Below the pieces are notes generated by a model. The model was not told where the DNA came from and did not search any database. It saw nothing but the letters and a program-made list of their open reading frames with translations. A stretch of DNA of 64,000 nt, from positions 1 through 64,000 of the forward strand of contig CALIKX010000001.1 in assembly GCA_938017905.1 (NCBI GenBank), in the 5' to 3' direction. Origin of the DNA: an uncultured Thermoleophilia bacterium. GTDB lineage: Bacteria > Actinomycetota > Thermoleophilia > Miltoncostaeales > Miltoncostaeaceae. The position numbers were made by a program, and so were the translations under genes. The stretch's first letter is position 1, and each line of letters opens with the position of its first letter. Shown here one piece after another: positions 1 through 8,595 of this stretch.

Positions 1-927
1 CCGGCATGATGGGCGCGGTGTCCCGTCGGGTCGCATCGGGGCCTCGGTCGTTGCCGGACCGTGCGCAGGATCGCACCGGCAGAGCCCCCCGAAGATGTCC
101 TCGTACGGCTCCACCCCGGCGGCGCGCTCGGCCTCGCGCAGAAGCGCGAATGCCTCATCCACCTGCTCCTCGACGGCGGGGATGTGCTCGGGGGCGGTGA
201 CGCGGTCGAGTTCCGCCTGCGCACGCCGCGCCACGCGGGTGGCCGCGTCCAGGCGGTCGTCCGCGCGTGCGTGGTGCCCGGGCAGCACCGCCAGGGCGTC
301 CAGGCGCGCGCCGATGGCGTCCAGGCGCACACGCGCGCGCGCGGTCACGTCCACCAGGGTGTCGCGACGCACCCGCCGGTTCCTCCGGATGCCGAACGCC
401 GCGGCCCAGACCCCGCCGATCAGCGCGATGCCGAGGAGCGCCAGCAGCGCGCGCGCGGCGTCGCTGGCGGGTGGCGACAGGAGCGGTCCCGCGGCGGCGC
501 GCGCGGCGGCGTCGGCGCGCCGCACCGGATCGGTGATGGCTCCCACCCGGGCCTCGCGCAGGTCGCGCGTCATCGCCCCCTGGCTGCGGGGTCCGGCCAG
601 CCCGATGCCGCGGTTGGGGGCCACGGCCACCACCAGACCGCCGAAGCCCAGTTCGCGGCGCAGACCGCTGGCATACGCGCGCATGGACGACGACCCGACG
701 GGGCCGGGCACCACGGCGATGCGCACGGGGCGCCCACCGCGCTGGAGCTCGTCCGCCACCTCCTGCAGGCGTGCCTGCGCATCCGGGGCGCCTGCCCCTG
801 CGACGATGGGGTTCACGTAGGCCGACCCCTGCTCCAGGGCCTCCACCGCGGGATCCGCCAGCAGCGCGGCGGGCGCCGCCAGCAGGGCCAGCACGGCCAC
901 CGCCACCGCGGCCAGTCGCGCGATCAT
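1..927 (-). CDS. Membrane-anchored TPM-like protein, partial
   Basis: The frame stays open from the ATG at 927 to the left edge of the window (309 codons, no stop), so the C-terminus is missing. Residues 1-24 form a hydrophobic signal peptide ending in an Ala-rich stretch. Residues about 25-130 resemble the alpha/beta fold of TPM-type domains, with a hydrophobic strand followed by VVAVAPNRGIGLAGP. A single transmembrane helix (ALLALLGIALIGGVWAAAFG) follows at about 160-180, then a basic stop-transfer run (RRNRRVRR) and an Arg/Ala-rich region that looks helical or coiled. The start codon overlaps the stop of the upstream acetyltransferase-like gene in an ATGA, so the two are translationally coupled. 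Family and function are inferred; I do not recognise a specific protein. Confidence 0.7.
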   Translation of the reverse strand, partial: MIARLAAVAVAVLALLAAPAALLADPAVEALEQGSAYVNPIVAGAGAPDAQARLQEVADELQRGGRPVRIAVVPGPVGSSSMRAYASGLRRELGFGGLVVAVAPNRGIGLAGPRSQGAMTRDLREARVGAITDPVRRADAAARAAAGPLLSPPASDAARALLALLGIALIGGVWAAAFGIRRNRRVRRDTLVDVTARARVRLDAIGARLDALAVLPGHHARADDRLDAATRVARRAQAELDRVTAPEHIPAVEEQVDEAFALLREAERAAGVEPYEDIFGGLCRCDPAHGPATTEAPMRPDGTPRPSCR

Positions 928-1532
928 GCCGGCAGGGGGGTACCGCCGGGCACGGGCCGGAGATCGCCCACCATCGCACGCGCCTTCTCCGCGAGTCCGG
1001 GCACCGCGCCCCCGAGGTCCATGCGCATCAGGCTCACCTGCCCGCGGCTGCGGACCGCACGGAAGCCCATGTCCTCGAGCATGGCGAGGTCGAACAGCGT
1101 GTGGTTGAGCGCGGCGCGCTCCTCCGGCGTGACCTCGTCGGGATAGCGCATGGCGAAGGCCTCGACCGCCGCCATGCCACGGCCCTTCACGTCGGCCAGG
1201 GCCTCGAGCACCAGGCGCTCGAGGGCGCCCGCGGCGTCGCCGCCGCTGACGTACGCGCACGTGATGAGGGCGGCGTCGCGGTCGGGCGGGCCGGCGGGAA
1301 GCACCTGGGCGCGTGGGAAGGCCCGCGCCGGTCCGTACTGGAGCAGCCCGAGCACGGCGTCGCCGTCGCGGAGCATGCGCCCCCAGGGCCCGAACGACTG
1401 CTCGGTGCGGTGCGCCCAGCGGTCGCGGCCCGTCTCGTCGCTGGCGCCCCGGAGCGTCTGCCAGAACACGCAGCCCGCGCAGCAGTCCGGCATCTCGCCG
1501 ATGGATGCCCGTGTGAGGGGAACCGGTCGCAC
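924..1532 (-). CDS. GNAT-like acetyltransferase family protein
   Basis: This 202-residue protein resembles a GNAT-fold N-acetyltransferase. It begins with a cysteine-containing motif (DCCAGCVFW, residues about 16-24). It then has a strand-loop-helix region (LITCAYVSGGDAAGALERLVLEAL) that matches the position of the acetyl-CoA binding loop, and ends with a substrate-side strand (MLEDMGFRAVRSRGQVSLMRMDL). The acceptor substrate cannot be told from sequence. The GTG at 1532 is chosen because a TAGATT box lies 6 nt upstream with no Shine-Dalgarno, which fits a leaderless transcript. The stop overlaps the start of the membrane protein downstream, so the two genes probably form an operon. Confidence 0.7.
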   Translation of the reverse strand: MRPVPLTRASIGEMPDCCAGCVFWQTLRGASDETGRDRWAHRTEQSFGPWGRMLRDGDAVLGLLQYGPARAFPRAQVLPAGPPDRDAALITCAYVSGGDAAGALERLVLEALADVKGRGMAAVEAFAMRYPDEVTPEERAALNHTLFDLAMLEDMGFRAVRSRGQVSLMRMDLGGAVPGLAEKARAMVGDLRPVPGGTPLPA

Positions 1533-1538
1533 GCCCCC

Positions 1539-1544
1539 AATCTA
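1539..1544 (-). promoter_or_regulatory. Leaderless -10 box (TAGATT) of the GNAT-like gene
   Basis: TAGATT is followed by 6 nt and then the GTG start at 1532, so transcription should begin at or next to the start codon. No purine-rich ribosome binding site lies between. Confidence 0.55.
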
Positions 1545-1582
1545 GGCGACCGGGGCGGCGCGGCGATGTTCCCGTGAGACGC

Positions 1583-1610
1583 GAACGGCCCGGGGTGGCC
1601 CGGGCCGTTC
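1583..1610 (-). terminator. Hairpin downstream of sdhE
   Basis: A perfect 12-bp GC-rich stem (GAACGGCCCGGG with CCCGGGCCGTTC) closes a GTGG loop. It lies between the end of sdhE and the promoter of the GNAT-like gene on the same strand. It has no U-tract, so it is either a U-less terminator or an RNA 3'-end stabiliser. Confidence 0.5.
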
Positions 1611-1632
1611 GATGTCACGCGGTGCGAACCCC

Positions 1633-1662
1633 GGTGACAGTCCCCGTCCGGGGACAGTCACC
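1633..1662. repeat. Imperfect palindrome with central A-A mismatch
   Basis: GGTGAC and GTCCCC arms, separated by an A, face GGGGAC and GTCACC arms across a GTCC loop. This gives two 6-bp stems interrupted by one A-A mismatch. It sits 10 nt after the sdhE stop codon. It could be the first part of a double terminator or a REP-like element; a related GTGACAGTC string recurs at 6446-6454. Confidence 0.4.
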
Positions 1663-1671
1663 TGCCGTGGG

Positions 1672-2556
1672 TCAGGCGCCCACGGTCTGCAGGACGTCGT
1701 CCACCGGGGTGAAGTGCCGCTTGAACTCCATCGACTGCGTCGGCAGGCCCAGTGCCAGGCCGATCAGCTGTGGCAGGTGCAGCACCGGCATGGCGTACTC
1801 CTCGCCCATCAGCTGCTCGGTCTTGCGCTGGTAGGCGTCCATTGCCAGGTGGCACAGCGGGCACGGGGTCACCATGGCCTGCGCACCGGCGTCTCGGGCG
1901 CCGGACAGGGCCACGTGCGACTCCTTCAGCGCCACCTCCTCGCGGGCGAGGATGATGGGGAAGCCGCAGCAGCGCGTCTTGCCGTCATAGTCGGCGACCT
2001 CGCCGCCCAGGGCCGTGATCAGGCGCTCCAGGCTCTGCGGGCGGTCGGGGTCCTCGAAGCCCATCACGGACGACGGGCGCAGCAGCTGGCAGCCGTAATA
2101 CGGCGCCACCCGCAGGCCGTTCAGGCCCTTCGGACCGCGCTCTTCGAGCAGCGAGAGGCCCTCCTCGGTGGCCAGGTACCACAGCAGGTGGGTCACGTCG
2201 ATCGTGCCCTGGTAGGGGCGCGCGCCGGCGTTCACCAGGTCGGCGTTCACCTGCTCCAGAAGGCGCGGGTCCTCCTTCACCATCTTGTTTGCCCGGCGCA
2301 GGTTCAGCGTGCAGACGTTGCAGATGGTCAGGATGTCCGCGCCCATCTCCTCGGCCTCCGAGAGGATGCGCACGTTGAGCGTGAGGTACAGGTTGGGCTT
2401 GGCCTCGGCGATGTCGCCGGCACCGCAGCAGGTGGCCTGCGGCATAGGCAGGAGCTCGATGTCCAGCAGCGGAGCCAGGGCCTTGGTGGTTGCGTTGAGC
2501 TCCTTCGAGCTGAACTCGGCAACGCAGCCGGGGTAGTAGGCGAACTGTCGCGCCAC
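1672..2556 (-). CDS. sdhE: Succinate dehydrogenase HdrB-like subunit (SdhE type)
   Basis: This is a 294-residue protein with two complete CCG (heterodisulfide reductase B) modules. The first has C11, C43-C44 and C79/C82. The second repeats the pattern from YYGCQLLRP through KTRCCGFP to TPCPLC. In HdrB these cysteines bind noncubane [4Fe-4S] clusters. In the succinate:quinone reductases of Sulfolobus and the fumarate reductases of Campylobacter the homologous subunit replaces the haem b anchors SdhC/D. The GTG start overlaps the sdhB stop by one base (TAGTG), so it is made with SdhA and SdhB as one complex. No haem-anchor gene lies nearby. It should pass electrons from the SdhB Fe-S chain to quinone at the membrane. 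Confidence 0.88.
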   Translation of the reverse strand: MARQFAYYPGCVAEFSSKELNATTKALAPLLDIELLPMPQATCCGAGDIAEAKPNLYLTLNVRILSEAEEMGADILTICNVCTLNLRRANKMVKEDPRLLEQVNADLVNAGARPYQGTIDVTHLLWYLATEEGLSLLEERGPKGLNGLRVAPYYGCQLLRPSSVMGFEDPDRPQSLERLITALGGEVADYDGKTRCCGFPIILAREEVALKESHVALSGARDAGAQAMVTPCPLCHLAMDAYQRKTEQLMGEEYAMPVLHLPQLIGLALGLPTQSMEFKRHFTPVDDVLQTVGA

Positions 2557-3509
2557 TAGATCGTCTCCTTGACGTTCTTGATGAGCTTGGTGACCTGATC
2601 GCGGTCCTTCACCTTGTGGGTGAGGGGCGACTTCGGGAGCTTGCCCTTCTGCAGCATGCGGAGGGCGAGCGGTGCGTTGAACACGCCGCCGACCGGGTCG
2701 GTGTATCCACCCACCAGCTGCTCGTTGAGCTTGCCGCCCTGGCGCATGGAGATGAGGAAGGCCTTGGCGTGACGTGCACCCTTGTCCTTCGTGACCTTCT
2801 CCTGGAACGCGATGGCGCCGAGCTTCTCGATGGCGTCACGCGGGTCCACGCCCTTCGGGCACCGCTCGTTGCAGAACATGCAGCGGGTGCAGTCCCAGAT
2901 GCCGTGGTCGCCCGAGTACAGCTTGGCGCGGTTCTTGCGCTGCGCGTCGCGCTCGTCTGCGGCGAAGCGGTAGCCCCATGCGAACGCGGCCGGCCCGACG
3001 AACTCGGGGTCCGCGGCCAGCGAGTTGCACTCGGAGTAGCAGGCGGCGCACAGGATGCAGGCGCTCTCCTTGGCCACCTTCTCCATCGCGGCCTTCGGCA
3101 CCAGGCGCTCCTTGTCGGGCGCCGGGCCGTCCGGGATGAGGAAGGGCTTGACCGCCTTGAACTTCTCCCAGAACGGGGTCATGTCGACCACCAGGTCCTT
3201 GATCGGGGCGAAGTTGCCGATGGGGTCCACCTGAAGGGTGTCGGCCCCGCTCTCGGCCTTGGCCTCCTCCACCTGGGTCATGCAGGCGAGGACCGTCTTG
3301 CCGTTGACCTTGCAGGCACAGGAACCGCAGATGGCGCTGCGGCAGGAGTACCGCACCGCGAGGGTGCCGTCCTGCTCGTTCTGGATGCGCAGGAGCGCGT
3401 CCAGGATGGTGGTCTTCTCCTCGTGGTCCAGCCGGAAGTCCTGGTGATACGACTCCGACTCGCCGGAGTCCGGCTGGTACCGGAATACGCGGAACGTCGT
3501 GCTCGCCAT
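2556..3509 (-). CDS. sdhB: Succinate dehydrogenase iron-sulfur subunit
   Basis: This 317-residue protein carries electrons from the flavin of SdhA to the quinone-reducing subunit. The N-terminal ferredoxin domain has the [2Fe-2S] ligands C56, C61, C64 and C76 (RYSCRSAICGSC). The helical domain has C151/C154/C157/C161 (CILCAACYSEC) and C207/C210/C213/C217 (CTRCMFCNERCP) for the [4Fe-4S] and [3Fe-4S]-type clusters. At 317 residues it is longer than the usual ~240. The extra C-terminal ~80 residues, rich in Lys and Gly, may contact the HdrB-like partner. The ATG shares one base with the sdhA stop (TGATG). Confidence 0.95.
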   Translation of the reverse strand: MASTTFRVFRYQPDSGESESYHQDFRLDHEEKTTILDALLRIQNEQDGTLAVRYSCRSAICGSCACKVNGKTVLACMTQVEEAKAESGADTLQVDPIGNFAPIKDLVVDMTPFWEKFKAVKPFLIPDGPAPDKERLVPKAAMEKVAKESACILCAACYSECNSLAADPEFVGPAAFAWGYRFAADERDAQRKNRAKLYSGDHGIWDCTRCMFCNERCPKGVDPRDAIEKLGAIAFQEKVTKDKGARHAKAFLISMRQGGKLNEQLVGGYTDPVGGVFNAPLALRMLQKGKLPKSPLTHKVKDRDQVTKLIKNVKETI

Positions 3510-5194
3510 CAGTAGGACCTCACCTGGGGCTCGTACTTGGTCATGGTCACCGGCGAGTAGTCGAGGCGGATCTCGCCATCGTCCAGGTACGCCAGCGTGT
3601 GCTTCATCCAGTTCTCGTCATCGCGCTCCGTGAAGTCGGTGCGCGAGTGCGCGCCGCGGCTCTCGTGGCGGGCGATGGCGCCGGTCACCATGGTGTCGGC
3701 GAGGTCCAGCAGGTAGCCGGTCTCGATCGTGTGGATGAGGTCGGTGTTGAAGGTCCTGCCCTTGTCATCCACCACCACGCCCTGGAACTTCTCCTTGAGC
3801 TCGGTGACCTTGGCCTTGGCCTCCCGCAGCGGGCCGTCTGAGCGGAACACGCCCACCTTCTCCTGCATCACGGCGGCGAGCTCGTCGCGGATCTCGCCCT
3901 GGCGGGGACCGTTCTCGCGGAGCAGCAGCTCCTCGATGCGGTCCTGGGTCTCGGCGGCGGCGTTGGACGGCACGTCCGGCTCGCCCGCCTCCTGGGCGTA
4001 GGCCGCGGAGGCCTCGCCGGCGCGGGCGCCGAACACCACGGCCTCCAGCAGCGAGTTGCCGCCCAGGCGGTTGGCGCCGTGCACCGACACGCAGGAGCAC
4101 TCGCCGGCGGCGAACAGGCCCGGCATATGCGGGGCCGCCCCCCAGTTGTCCACGTGCACGCCACCCATGTGGTAGTGCGCGCCCGGGCGGATCGGGATGG
4201 GCTCCTCGATCGGGTCGGTGCCCGCGAAGGCGATGGCCAGCTCGCGGATCTGCGGCAGCCGCTCCATGATGCGGTCGCGGCCCAGGTGGCGCAGGTCGAG
4301 CAGCACGCAGCCGTCGACCCCGCGGCCCTCCATGATCTCCGTTGCCTCGGCGCGGGACACCACGTCACGGGATGCCAGCTCGAGCTTGTTGGGGGCGTAC
4401 TTGCTCATGAAGCGCTCCCCGTCCTTGTTCAGGAGGTACCCGCCCTCTCCGCGGGCACCCTCCGTCACGAGCACGCCATTCGCGGCGAGCGTGGTGGGGT
4501 GGAACTGCATGAACTCCATGTCCTTGAGCGGCACGCCCTTGCGGAGGGCGAGGCTCATGGCGTCGCCGGTCGACGCGTGCGCGTTCGTCGACGGGCGGTA
4601 CACGCGGCCGGCGCCGCCGGTGGCCATCACCACGGCCTTGGCGCCGATCGTCTCGATGCTGCCGTGGATCATGTCGTAGGCCACGACACCCACGGCGTTG
4701 CCGGAGTCGTCGGTCACCAGGTCGGTGACGAACCACTCCTCGTAGGTCGGGATGTCGTACTTCACGCACACGGTGTAGAGCGTGTGCAGGATGACCAGCC
4801 CGGTCAGGTCGGCCGCGTAGCAGGTGCGCGGGAACCCGGCGCCACCGAACGGGCGCTGGGCGATCTTGCCGGAGTCCTCCTGGCGGCTGAAGACCGCTCC
4901 CCAGTGCTCCAGCTGGTACACCTCGAGCGGCGCGCGCTGGCAGAGGATCTCGATCGCGTCCTGGTCGCCGATGTAGTCGGCGCCCTTGACGGTGTCGAAC
5001 GTGTGGTTCTCGGTGCTGTCCTCGGTCTCGTTGCCGAGAGCGGCGTTGATCCCGCCCTGGGCTGCGCCCGAGTGGCTGCGGACCGGGTGGAGCTTGGTCA
5101 CGAGGGCGACGTCAACGCCCGCCTCGTGCGCGGCGATGGCCGCCCGCATGCCCGCAAGACCGGCACCGACGACGACGACGTCGTGTGTGCGCAC
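3509..5194 (-). CDS. sdhA: Succinate dehydrogenase flavoprotein subunit
   Basis: This 561-residue flavoprotein oxidises succinate to fumarate in the TCA cycle. The FAD dinucleotide motif GAGLAG is at residues 10-15. H41, within SHSGAAQGG, is the expected site of covalent FAD attachment. Active-site landmarks are FMQFHPTTL, the substrate-loop motif [20 protein letters not shown] and [17 protein letters not shown] start at 5194 is preceded by CCGGAGG about 8 nt upstream. It is the first gene of the three-gene sdhABE unit, with 1-nt overlaps throughout. A TAGCCT -10 candidate about 45 nt upstream gives a short leader. Confidence 0.96.
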   Translation of the reverse strand: MRTHDVVVVGAGLAGMRAAIAAHEAGVDVALVTKLHPVRSHSGAAQGGINAALGNETEDSTENHTFDTVKGADYIGDQDAIEILCQRAPLEVYQLEHWGAVFSRQEDSGKIAQRPFGGAGFPRTCYAADLTGLVILHTLYTVCVKYDIPTYEEWFVTDLVTDDSGNAVGVVAYDMIHGSIETIGAKAVVMATGGAGRVYRPSTNAHASTGDAMSLALRKGVPLKDMEFMQFHPTTLAANGVLVTEGARGEGGYLLNKDGERFMSKYAPNKLELASRDVVSRAEATEIMEGRGVDGCVLLDLRHLGRDRIMERLPQIRELAIAFAGTDPIEEPIPIRPGAHYHMGGVHVDNWGAAPHMPGLFAAGECSCVSVHGANRLGGNSLLEAVVFGARAGEASAAYAQEAGEPDVPSNAAAETQDRIEELLLRENGPRQGEIRDELAAVMQEKVGVFRSDGPLREAKAKVTELKEKFQGVVVDDKGRTFNTDLIHTIETGYLLDLADTMVTGAIARHESRGAHSRTDFTERDDENWMKHTLAYLDDGEIRLDYSPVTMTKYEPQVRSY

Positions 5195-5238
5195 TTTTCC
5201 GATACCTCCGGTTGATTGAGAGGGTTCCCGCTGCCGGA

Positions 5239-5244
5239 AGGCTA
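5239..5244 (-). promoter_or_regulatory. Candidate -10 box of the sdhABE operon
   Basis: TAGCCT lies about 45 nt upstream of the sdhA start, which leaves a leader of roughly 38 nt carrying the GGAGG ribosome binding site. No -35 consensus is evident. A small hairpin (7-bp arms, 5265-5285) just upstream may end the aminotransferase transcript. Confidence 0.4.
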
Positions 5245-5308
5245 CCGCAGGTGCCGTCTCCCGGATGTCCCTACTGACGGGACATTCGGCCCCAGACGCG
5301 GAGCGGCC

Positions 5309-6391
5309 TCAGGCTGCGCGGAACACCGCGCCCAGGCGCTCCATCCCCACGGTGATCTCCTCGGGGGACACCCCCGAGTAGGCGAGCCGCAGGGTGTTGC
5401 GGTGCCCCTCCGTGAAGCAGGCCGAGCCCGCCACGTAGATGACCCCCGCGTCCCGGGCCACCGGCAGCAGCGCATCCGCGTCCATGTCGCCCGGCAGCTC
5501 GAGCCACATGAAGAACCCGCCCTCCGGTGGCGTGCAGCGCGTGCCCTCCGGCATGTGCACCAGGCCCGCGGCCATGGCGTCGCGGCGCACGCGCATGAGC
5601 TCGGTGACCCGTGCGATGTTGGGGTCGAGCAGGCCGTCCTCGCACACCTTCAGCACCGCGGCCTCGGGGAGGTGCGCGGGGGAGATGTAGGTCTGGTTTG
5701 CGCGGGTCACCAGCGCGGAGATGAGGTCCGGCGGCGCGATGAGGTAACCCACGCGCAGGCCGGGCGCCAGCGTCTTCGAGAAGGACGACGAGAACATCAC
5801 GCGGTCGGGGCCGCCCAGCTCGTAGATGCTCGTGATGGGGTCGCCCTCGAACCGCAGGCGGCCGTAGGGGTCATCCTCGAGGATCCAGAAGCCGTGCTTC
5901 TCGCTGAGCGCCACGAGGGCCGTGCGCTTCTCCAGCGAGATGGTGGTGCCCGCGGGGTTGTGGAAGTTGGGGATGGTGTAGACGAGCCTGGGCACGCGTC
6001 CGGCGTCGCAGGCGGCCGCGAGGGCGTCCACGTCCATGCCGTCGTCCTGCATGGGGATCGGCAGGATCTCCATGCCGTGCATCTGCGCCTGCAGTAGCGC
6101 GCGGTCGTACGTGGGCGCCTCGAGGGCGATCAGGTCGCCCGGCGACAGGAAGGTCTCGAGCAGGAACACGTACCCCTCGAGCGACCCGTTGGTGATGAGC
6201 ACGCGGTCGGCCGTGGTGCCGTGGTGCGCGGCCAGCCACTCGCGCAGCGGCGGGTAGCCGCCACCGGTTCCGTAGGAGAGGATGACCGTCGGGTCGTCCT
6301 CCAGCGCGGAGGTGGCGCATCGGGCGACGAGGCCGCCATCGAGGGCCTCGGGGGCCGGGGCGCCGCGGGCGAACGAGATCACGTCAGGCAC
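5309..6391 (-). CDS. PLP-dependent class I/II aminotransferase (LysN/MocR-type fold)
   Basis: This 360-residue fold-type I aminotransferase lacks the GntR DNA-binding domain found in MocR regulators. The Schiff-base lysine is K206 (SSSFSKTLAPGLRVGY). N145 (PNFHNPAG), D174 (LEDDPYG) and R213 complete the cofactor and phosphate pocket. The overall pattern is closest to 2-aminoadipate or aromatic aminotransferases; the amino donor cannot be fixed from sequence. It lies between sucCD and sdhABE on the same strand and could feed 2-oxoacids into the TCA segment, but it has its own TACACT box 7 nt before its GTG and a hairpin that separates it from sucD. Confidence 0.85.
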   Translation of the reverse strand: MPDVISFARGAPAPEALDGGLVARCATSALEDDPTVILSYGTGGGYPPLREWLAAHHGTTADRVLITNGSLEGYVFLLETFLSPGDLIALEAPTYDRALLQAQMHGMEILPIPMQDDGMDVDALAAACDAGRVPRLVYTIPNFHNPAGTTISLEKRTALVALSEKHGFWILEDDPYGRLRFEGDPITSIYELGGPDRVMFSSSFSKTLAPGLRVGYLIAPPDLISALVTRANQTYISPAHLPEAAVLKVCEDGLLDPNIARVTELMRVRRDAMAAGLVHMPEGTRCTPPEGGFFMWLELPGDMDADALLPVARDAGVIYVAGSACFTEGHRNTLRLAYSGVSPEEITVGMERLGAVFRAA

Positions 6392-6398
6392 GCGGGCG

Positions 6399-6404
6399 AG
6401 TGTA
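6399..6404 (-). promoter_or_regulatory. Leaderless -10 box (TACACT) of the aminotransferase
   Basis: TACACT is followed by exactly 7 nt and the GTG at 6391, with no Shine-Dalgarno between. It abuts the 16-bp hairpin that ends the sucD transcript. Confidence 0.6.
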
Positions 6405-6408
6405 GACG

Positions 6409-6448
6409 CACCGTGCTCCCGGTCGCCTGCGTGACCGGGAGCACGGTG
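6409..6448 (-). terminator. Perfect 16-bp hairpin after sucD
   Basis: The arms at 6409-6424 and 6433-6448 are perfectly complementary over 16 bp with an 8-nt loop. It lies 18 nt past the sucD stop and directly before the aminotransferase promoter. No U-tract follows on the minus strand. Confidence 0.6.
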
Positions 6449-6466
6449 ACAGTCGTCTGCGGTCGC

Positions 6467-7336
6467 CTACTTCAGGCGGTCGGCGACGATCTCGGCGACC
6501 TCGGTGGGGTTGGTTCCCACCTTCACGCCGAGCGCCTCGAGGGCGTCCTTCTTGCCCTGGGCGGTGCCGGACGAGCCGGTGATGATGGCGCCGGCGTGGC
6601 CCATCTGCTTGCCGGGGGGCGCCTGGAACCCGGCGATGTAGCCCACCACCGGGGTCGACATGTTCTCGGCGATGAAGGCGCCGGCCTTCTCCTCCTCATC
6701 CCCGCCGATCTCGCCCACCATCACGACGAGGTCGGTGTCGGGGTCGGCCTCGAACATCGCGAGCACATCGATGAACGACGATCCCACGATGGGATCGCCG
6801 CCGATGCCCACCACGGTGCTCTGGCCGATGCCCATGTCACCGATCTCCTTGGAGATCTGGTACGTGAGCGTGCCCGAGCGGCTGATGATTCCCACCCGGC
6901 CCGGCGTGAACACGTCGGTCGGCATGATGCCCACCGTCGCCTTGCCGGGGCTGATCGCGCCCGGGCAGTTGGGGCCCAGCAGGCGCTGGTCGCCACGCTT
7001 CAGGTGCGTGTACACGCGCATCATGTCGTGCGCCGGAATGCCCTCGGTGATGGCGATGGTGAGGTCGATCCCGGCGTCCAGCGACTCGTAGATGGCGTCC
7101 GTCGCGAACCGCGGCGGCACGAAGATCATCGACGTGTTGGCGCCCGTCGCCTCCACGGCGTCGCGCACCGTGTTGAACACCGGGATGCCGTCCACGTCCT
7201 GCCCGGCCTTGCCCGGGGTGACGCCGGCCACCACGTTGGTGCCGTATGCCTTGTTGCGGAGGGTGTGGAACTGGCCCTCGCGGCCGGTGACGCCCTGCAC
7301 CACCAGCTTGGTGTTCTCATCGACCAGGATGCTCAC
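6467..7336 (-). CDS. sucD: Succinyl-CoA synthetase alpha subunit
   Basis: This 289-residue protein forms succinate and a nucleoside triphosphate from succinyl-CoA together with SucC. It has the CoA-binding Rossmann domain ([14 protein letters not shown] near the N-terminus). The phosphorylated histidine is H247 ([10 protein letters not shown]), in the C-terminal flavodoxin-like domain. The GTG at 7336 is chosen because it gives the canonical N-terminus (SILVDENTK) and forms a GTGA overlap with the sucC stop. Longer in-frame extensions would run through sucC coding sequence. The gene ends before a strong hairpin. Confidence 0.95.
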   Translation of the reverse strand: MSILVDENTKLVVQGVTGREGQFHTLRNKAYGTNVVAGVTPGKAGQDVDGIPVFNTVRDAVEATGANTSMIFVPPRFATDAIYESLDAGIDLTIAITEGIPAHDMMRVYTHLKRGDQRLLGPNCPGAISPGKATVGIMPTDVFTPGRVGIISRSGTLTYQISKEIGDMGIGQSTVVGIGGDPIVGSSFIDVLAMFEADPDTDLVVMVGEIGGDEEEKAGAFIAENMSTPVVGYIAGFQAPPGKQMGHAGAIITGSSGTAQGKKDALEALGVKVGTNPTEVAEIVADRLK

Positions 7337-8481
7337 GCGGCCTCCTTCGCGAGCTCCACGGCGCGCTTGGCGGCCGAGAGCATCGTGGGCTCGACCACCA
7401 CGTTGGCCGGGGCGCGATCGGCGATGATCGCGCGCCCCTCCTCCGCGGCGGTCCCGTCGAGGCGCACGACGATGGGGAGCGTGGCCCCCAGCGTGTCGAG
7501 CGCCGTGAGGAGGCCCTCGGCCACCTCGTCGCACCGCGTGATGCCGCCGAAGATGTTGATCATCAGCGACTTCACCTTCGGGTCGCTCAGCAGCACCTCG
7601 AGCGCGGTGGCCACGGCCTCTGCGTTCGAGCCGCCACCGGCGTCCAGGAAGTTGGCGGGCGTGCCCCCGGCGAGTGCCACCACGTCCAGGCTGCTCATCA
7701 CGATGCCGGCGCCGTTGCCCATGATCCCCACGTCCCCATCCAGCTTCACGTAGGTCACGCCCCGCTCATGCGCCATGCGCTCCTGCGGGTCGTCGGTGAC
7801 GCTCTCCTGCAGCTCGGCGAGGTCGGGGTGGCGGTACAGGGAGTTGTTGTCGATCGAGACCTTGGCGTCCAGCGCCACCACGCGGTCGTCCGCCGTCCAG
7901 ATGAGGGGGTTGATCTCGATGAGCGTGGCCTCGAGGTCGATGAACGCCTCGTAGGCCTTCATCAGCGCGTCGAGGACGCCCTTCTGCGCGGGCACGTCGA
8001 TGTCCGCGTGGTAGATGAGCCACCGGGCGTCGTGCTGCTGGAACCCGATCAGCGGGTCCACATGCAGCCGGGCGAGCGCCTCGGGGTGCTCCTCGGCGAC
8101 GGCCTCGATGTCCATGCCGCCCATGGCGGAGAGCATCACGAGGGGCTTCTTCGCCGAGCGGTCGAACGTGACCGAGGCGTAGTACTCCTTCTTGATGTCC
8201 GAGGCGGCCTCAATCCACACGCGCTTCACCGTGTGGCCCTTGATGTCCATGCCCAGGATGTTCTGCGCCTCGGCGTAGGCCTCGTCCGGCGTCGCCGCCA
8301 GCTTGATGCCGCCGGCCTTGCCGCGGCCGCCGACCTGCACCTGCGCCTTGACCACGACCGTTCCGCCGATGGCCTCGGCGGCGGCCTTCGCCTGCTCGGG
8401 CGTGTCAGCGATCTCGCCACTCGGCACGGCCAGGCCATGCCGGGCGAACAGCTGCTTGCCCTGGTACTCGAAGAGATCCAC
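7333..8481 (-). CDS. sucC: Succinyl-CoA synthetase beta subunit (ADP-forming type)
   Basis: This is a 382-residue ATP-grasp protein that binds the nucleotide and partners SucD. The N-terminus DLFEYQGKQLF and the ATP-grasp elements VVVKAQVQVGGRGKAGGIKL and LIEINPL are typical. The C-terminal CoA-ligase segment contains MINIFGGITRCDEVA. The GTG at 8481 is preceded by AAGGGA about 7 nt upstream. An upstream in-frame start would add an unconserved basic stretch. It is cotranslated with sucD through a GTGA overlap. Confidence 0.95.
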   Translation of the reverse strand: MDLFEYQGKQLFARHGLAVPSGEIADTPEQAKAAAEAIGGTVVVKAQVQVGGRGKAGGIKLAATPDEAYAEAQNILGMDIKGHTVKRVWIEAASDIKKEYYASVTFDRSAKKPLVMLSAMGGMDIEAVAEEHPEALARLHVDPLIGFQQHDARWLIYHADIDVPAQKGVLDALMKAYEAFIDLEATLIEINPLIWTADDRVVALDAKVSIDNNSLYRHPDLAELQESVTDDPQERMAHERGVTYVKLDGDVGIMGNGAGIVMSSLDVVALAGGTPANFLDAGGGSNAEAVATALEVLLSDPKVKSLMINIFGGITRCDEVAEGLLTALDTLGATLPIVVRLDGTAAEEGRAIIADRAPANVVVEPTMLSAAKRAVELAKEAA

Positions 8482-8548
8482 CCGCGTCCCTTGTCTCGCT
8501 GTCAGTGAACGGCCGCGCACGGGTCATCCCGCCGCGGGCCGGTGGGGG

Positions 8549-8554
8549 ACTCTA
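8549..8554 (-). promoter_or_regulatory. Candidate -10 box of sucCD
   Basis: TAGAGT lies about 68 nt before the sucC start, leaving a ~60-nt leader with a ribosome binding site. It is back-to-back with the TACGCT box of the divergent gene at 8596. Confidence 0.4.
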
Positions 8555-8582
8555 CCCATGACGCCGCAGCGGGCGGCCGGGA

Positions 8583-8588
8583 TACGCT
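8583..8588 (+). promoter_or_regulatory. Leaderless -10 box (TACGCT)
   Basis: TACGCT is followed by 7 nt and the ATG at 8596; no Shine-Dalgarno is present. Confidence 0.55.
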
Positions 8589-8595
8589 CGGGTGC

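Noticed and set aside
155-979. Minus-strand frame of 274 codons at the left edge
   Set aside because: It is Arg/Gly-rich and low complexity; the neighbouring frame from 927 gives a signal peptide, a domain-like region and a transmembrane helix and overlaps its upstream neighbour by ATGA.
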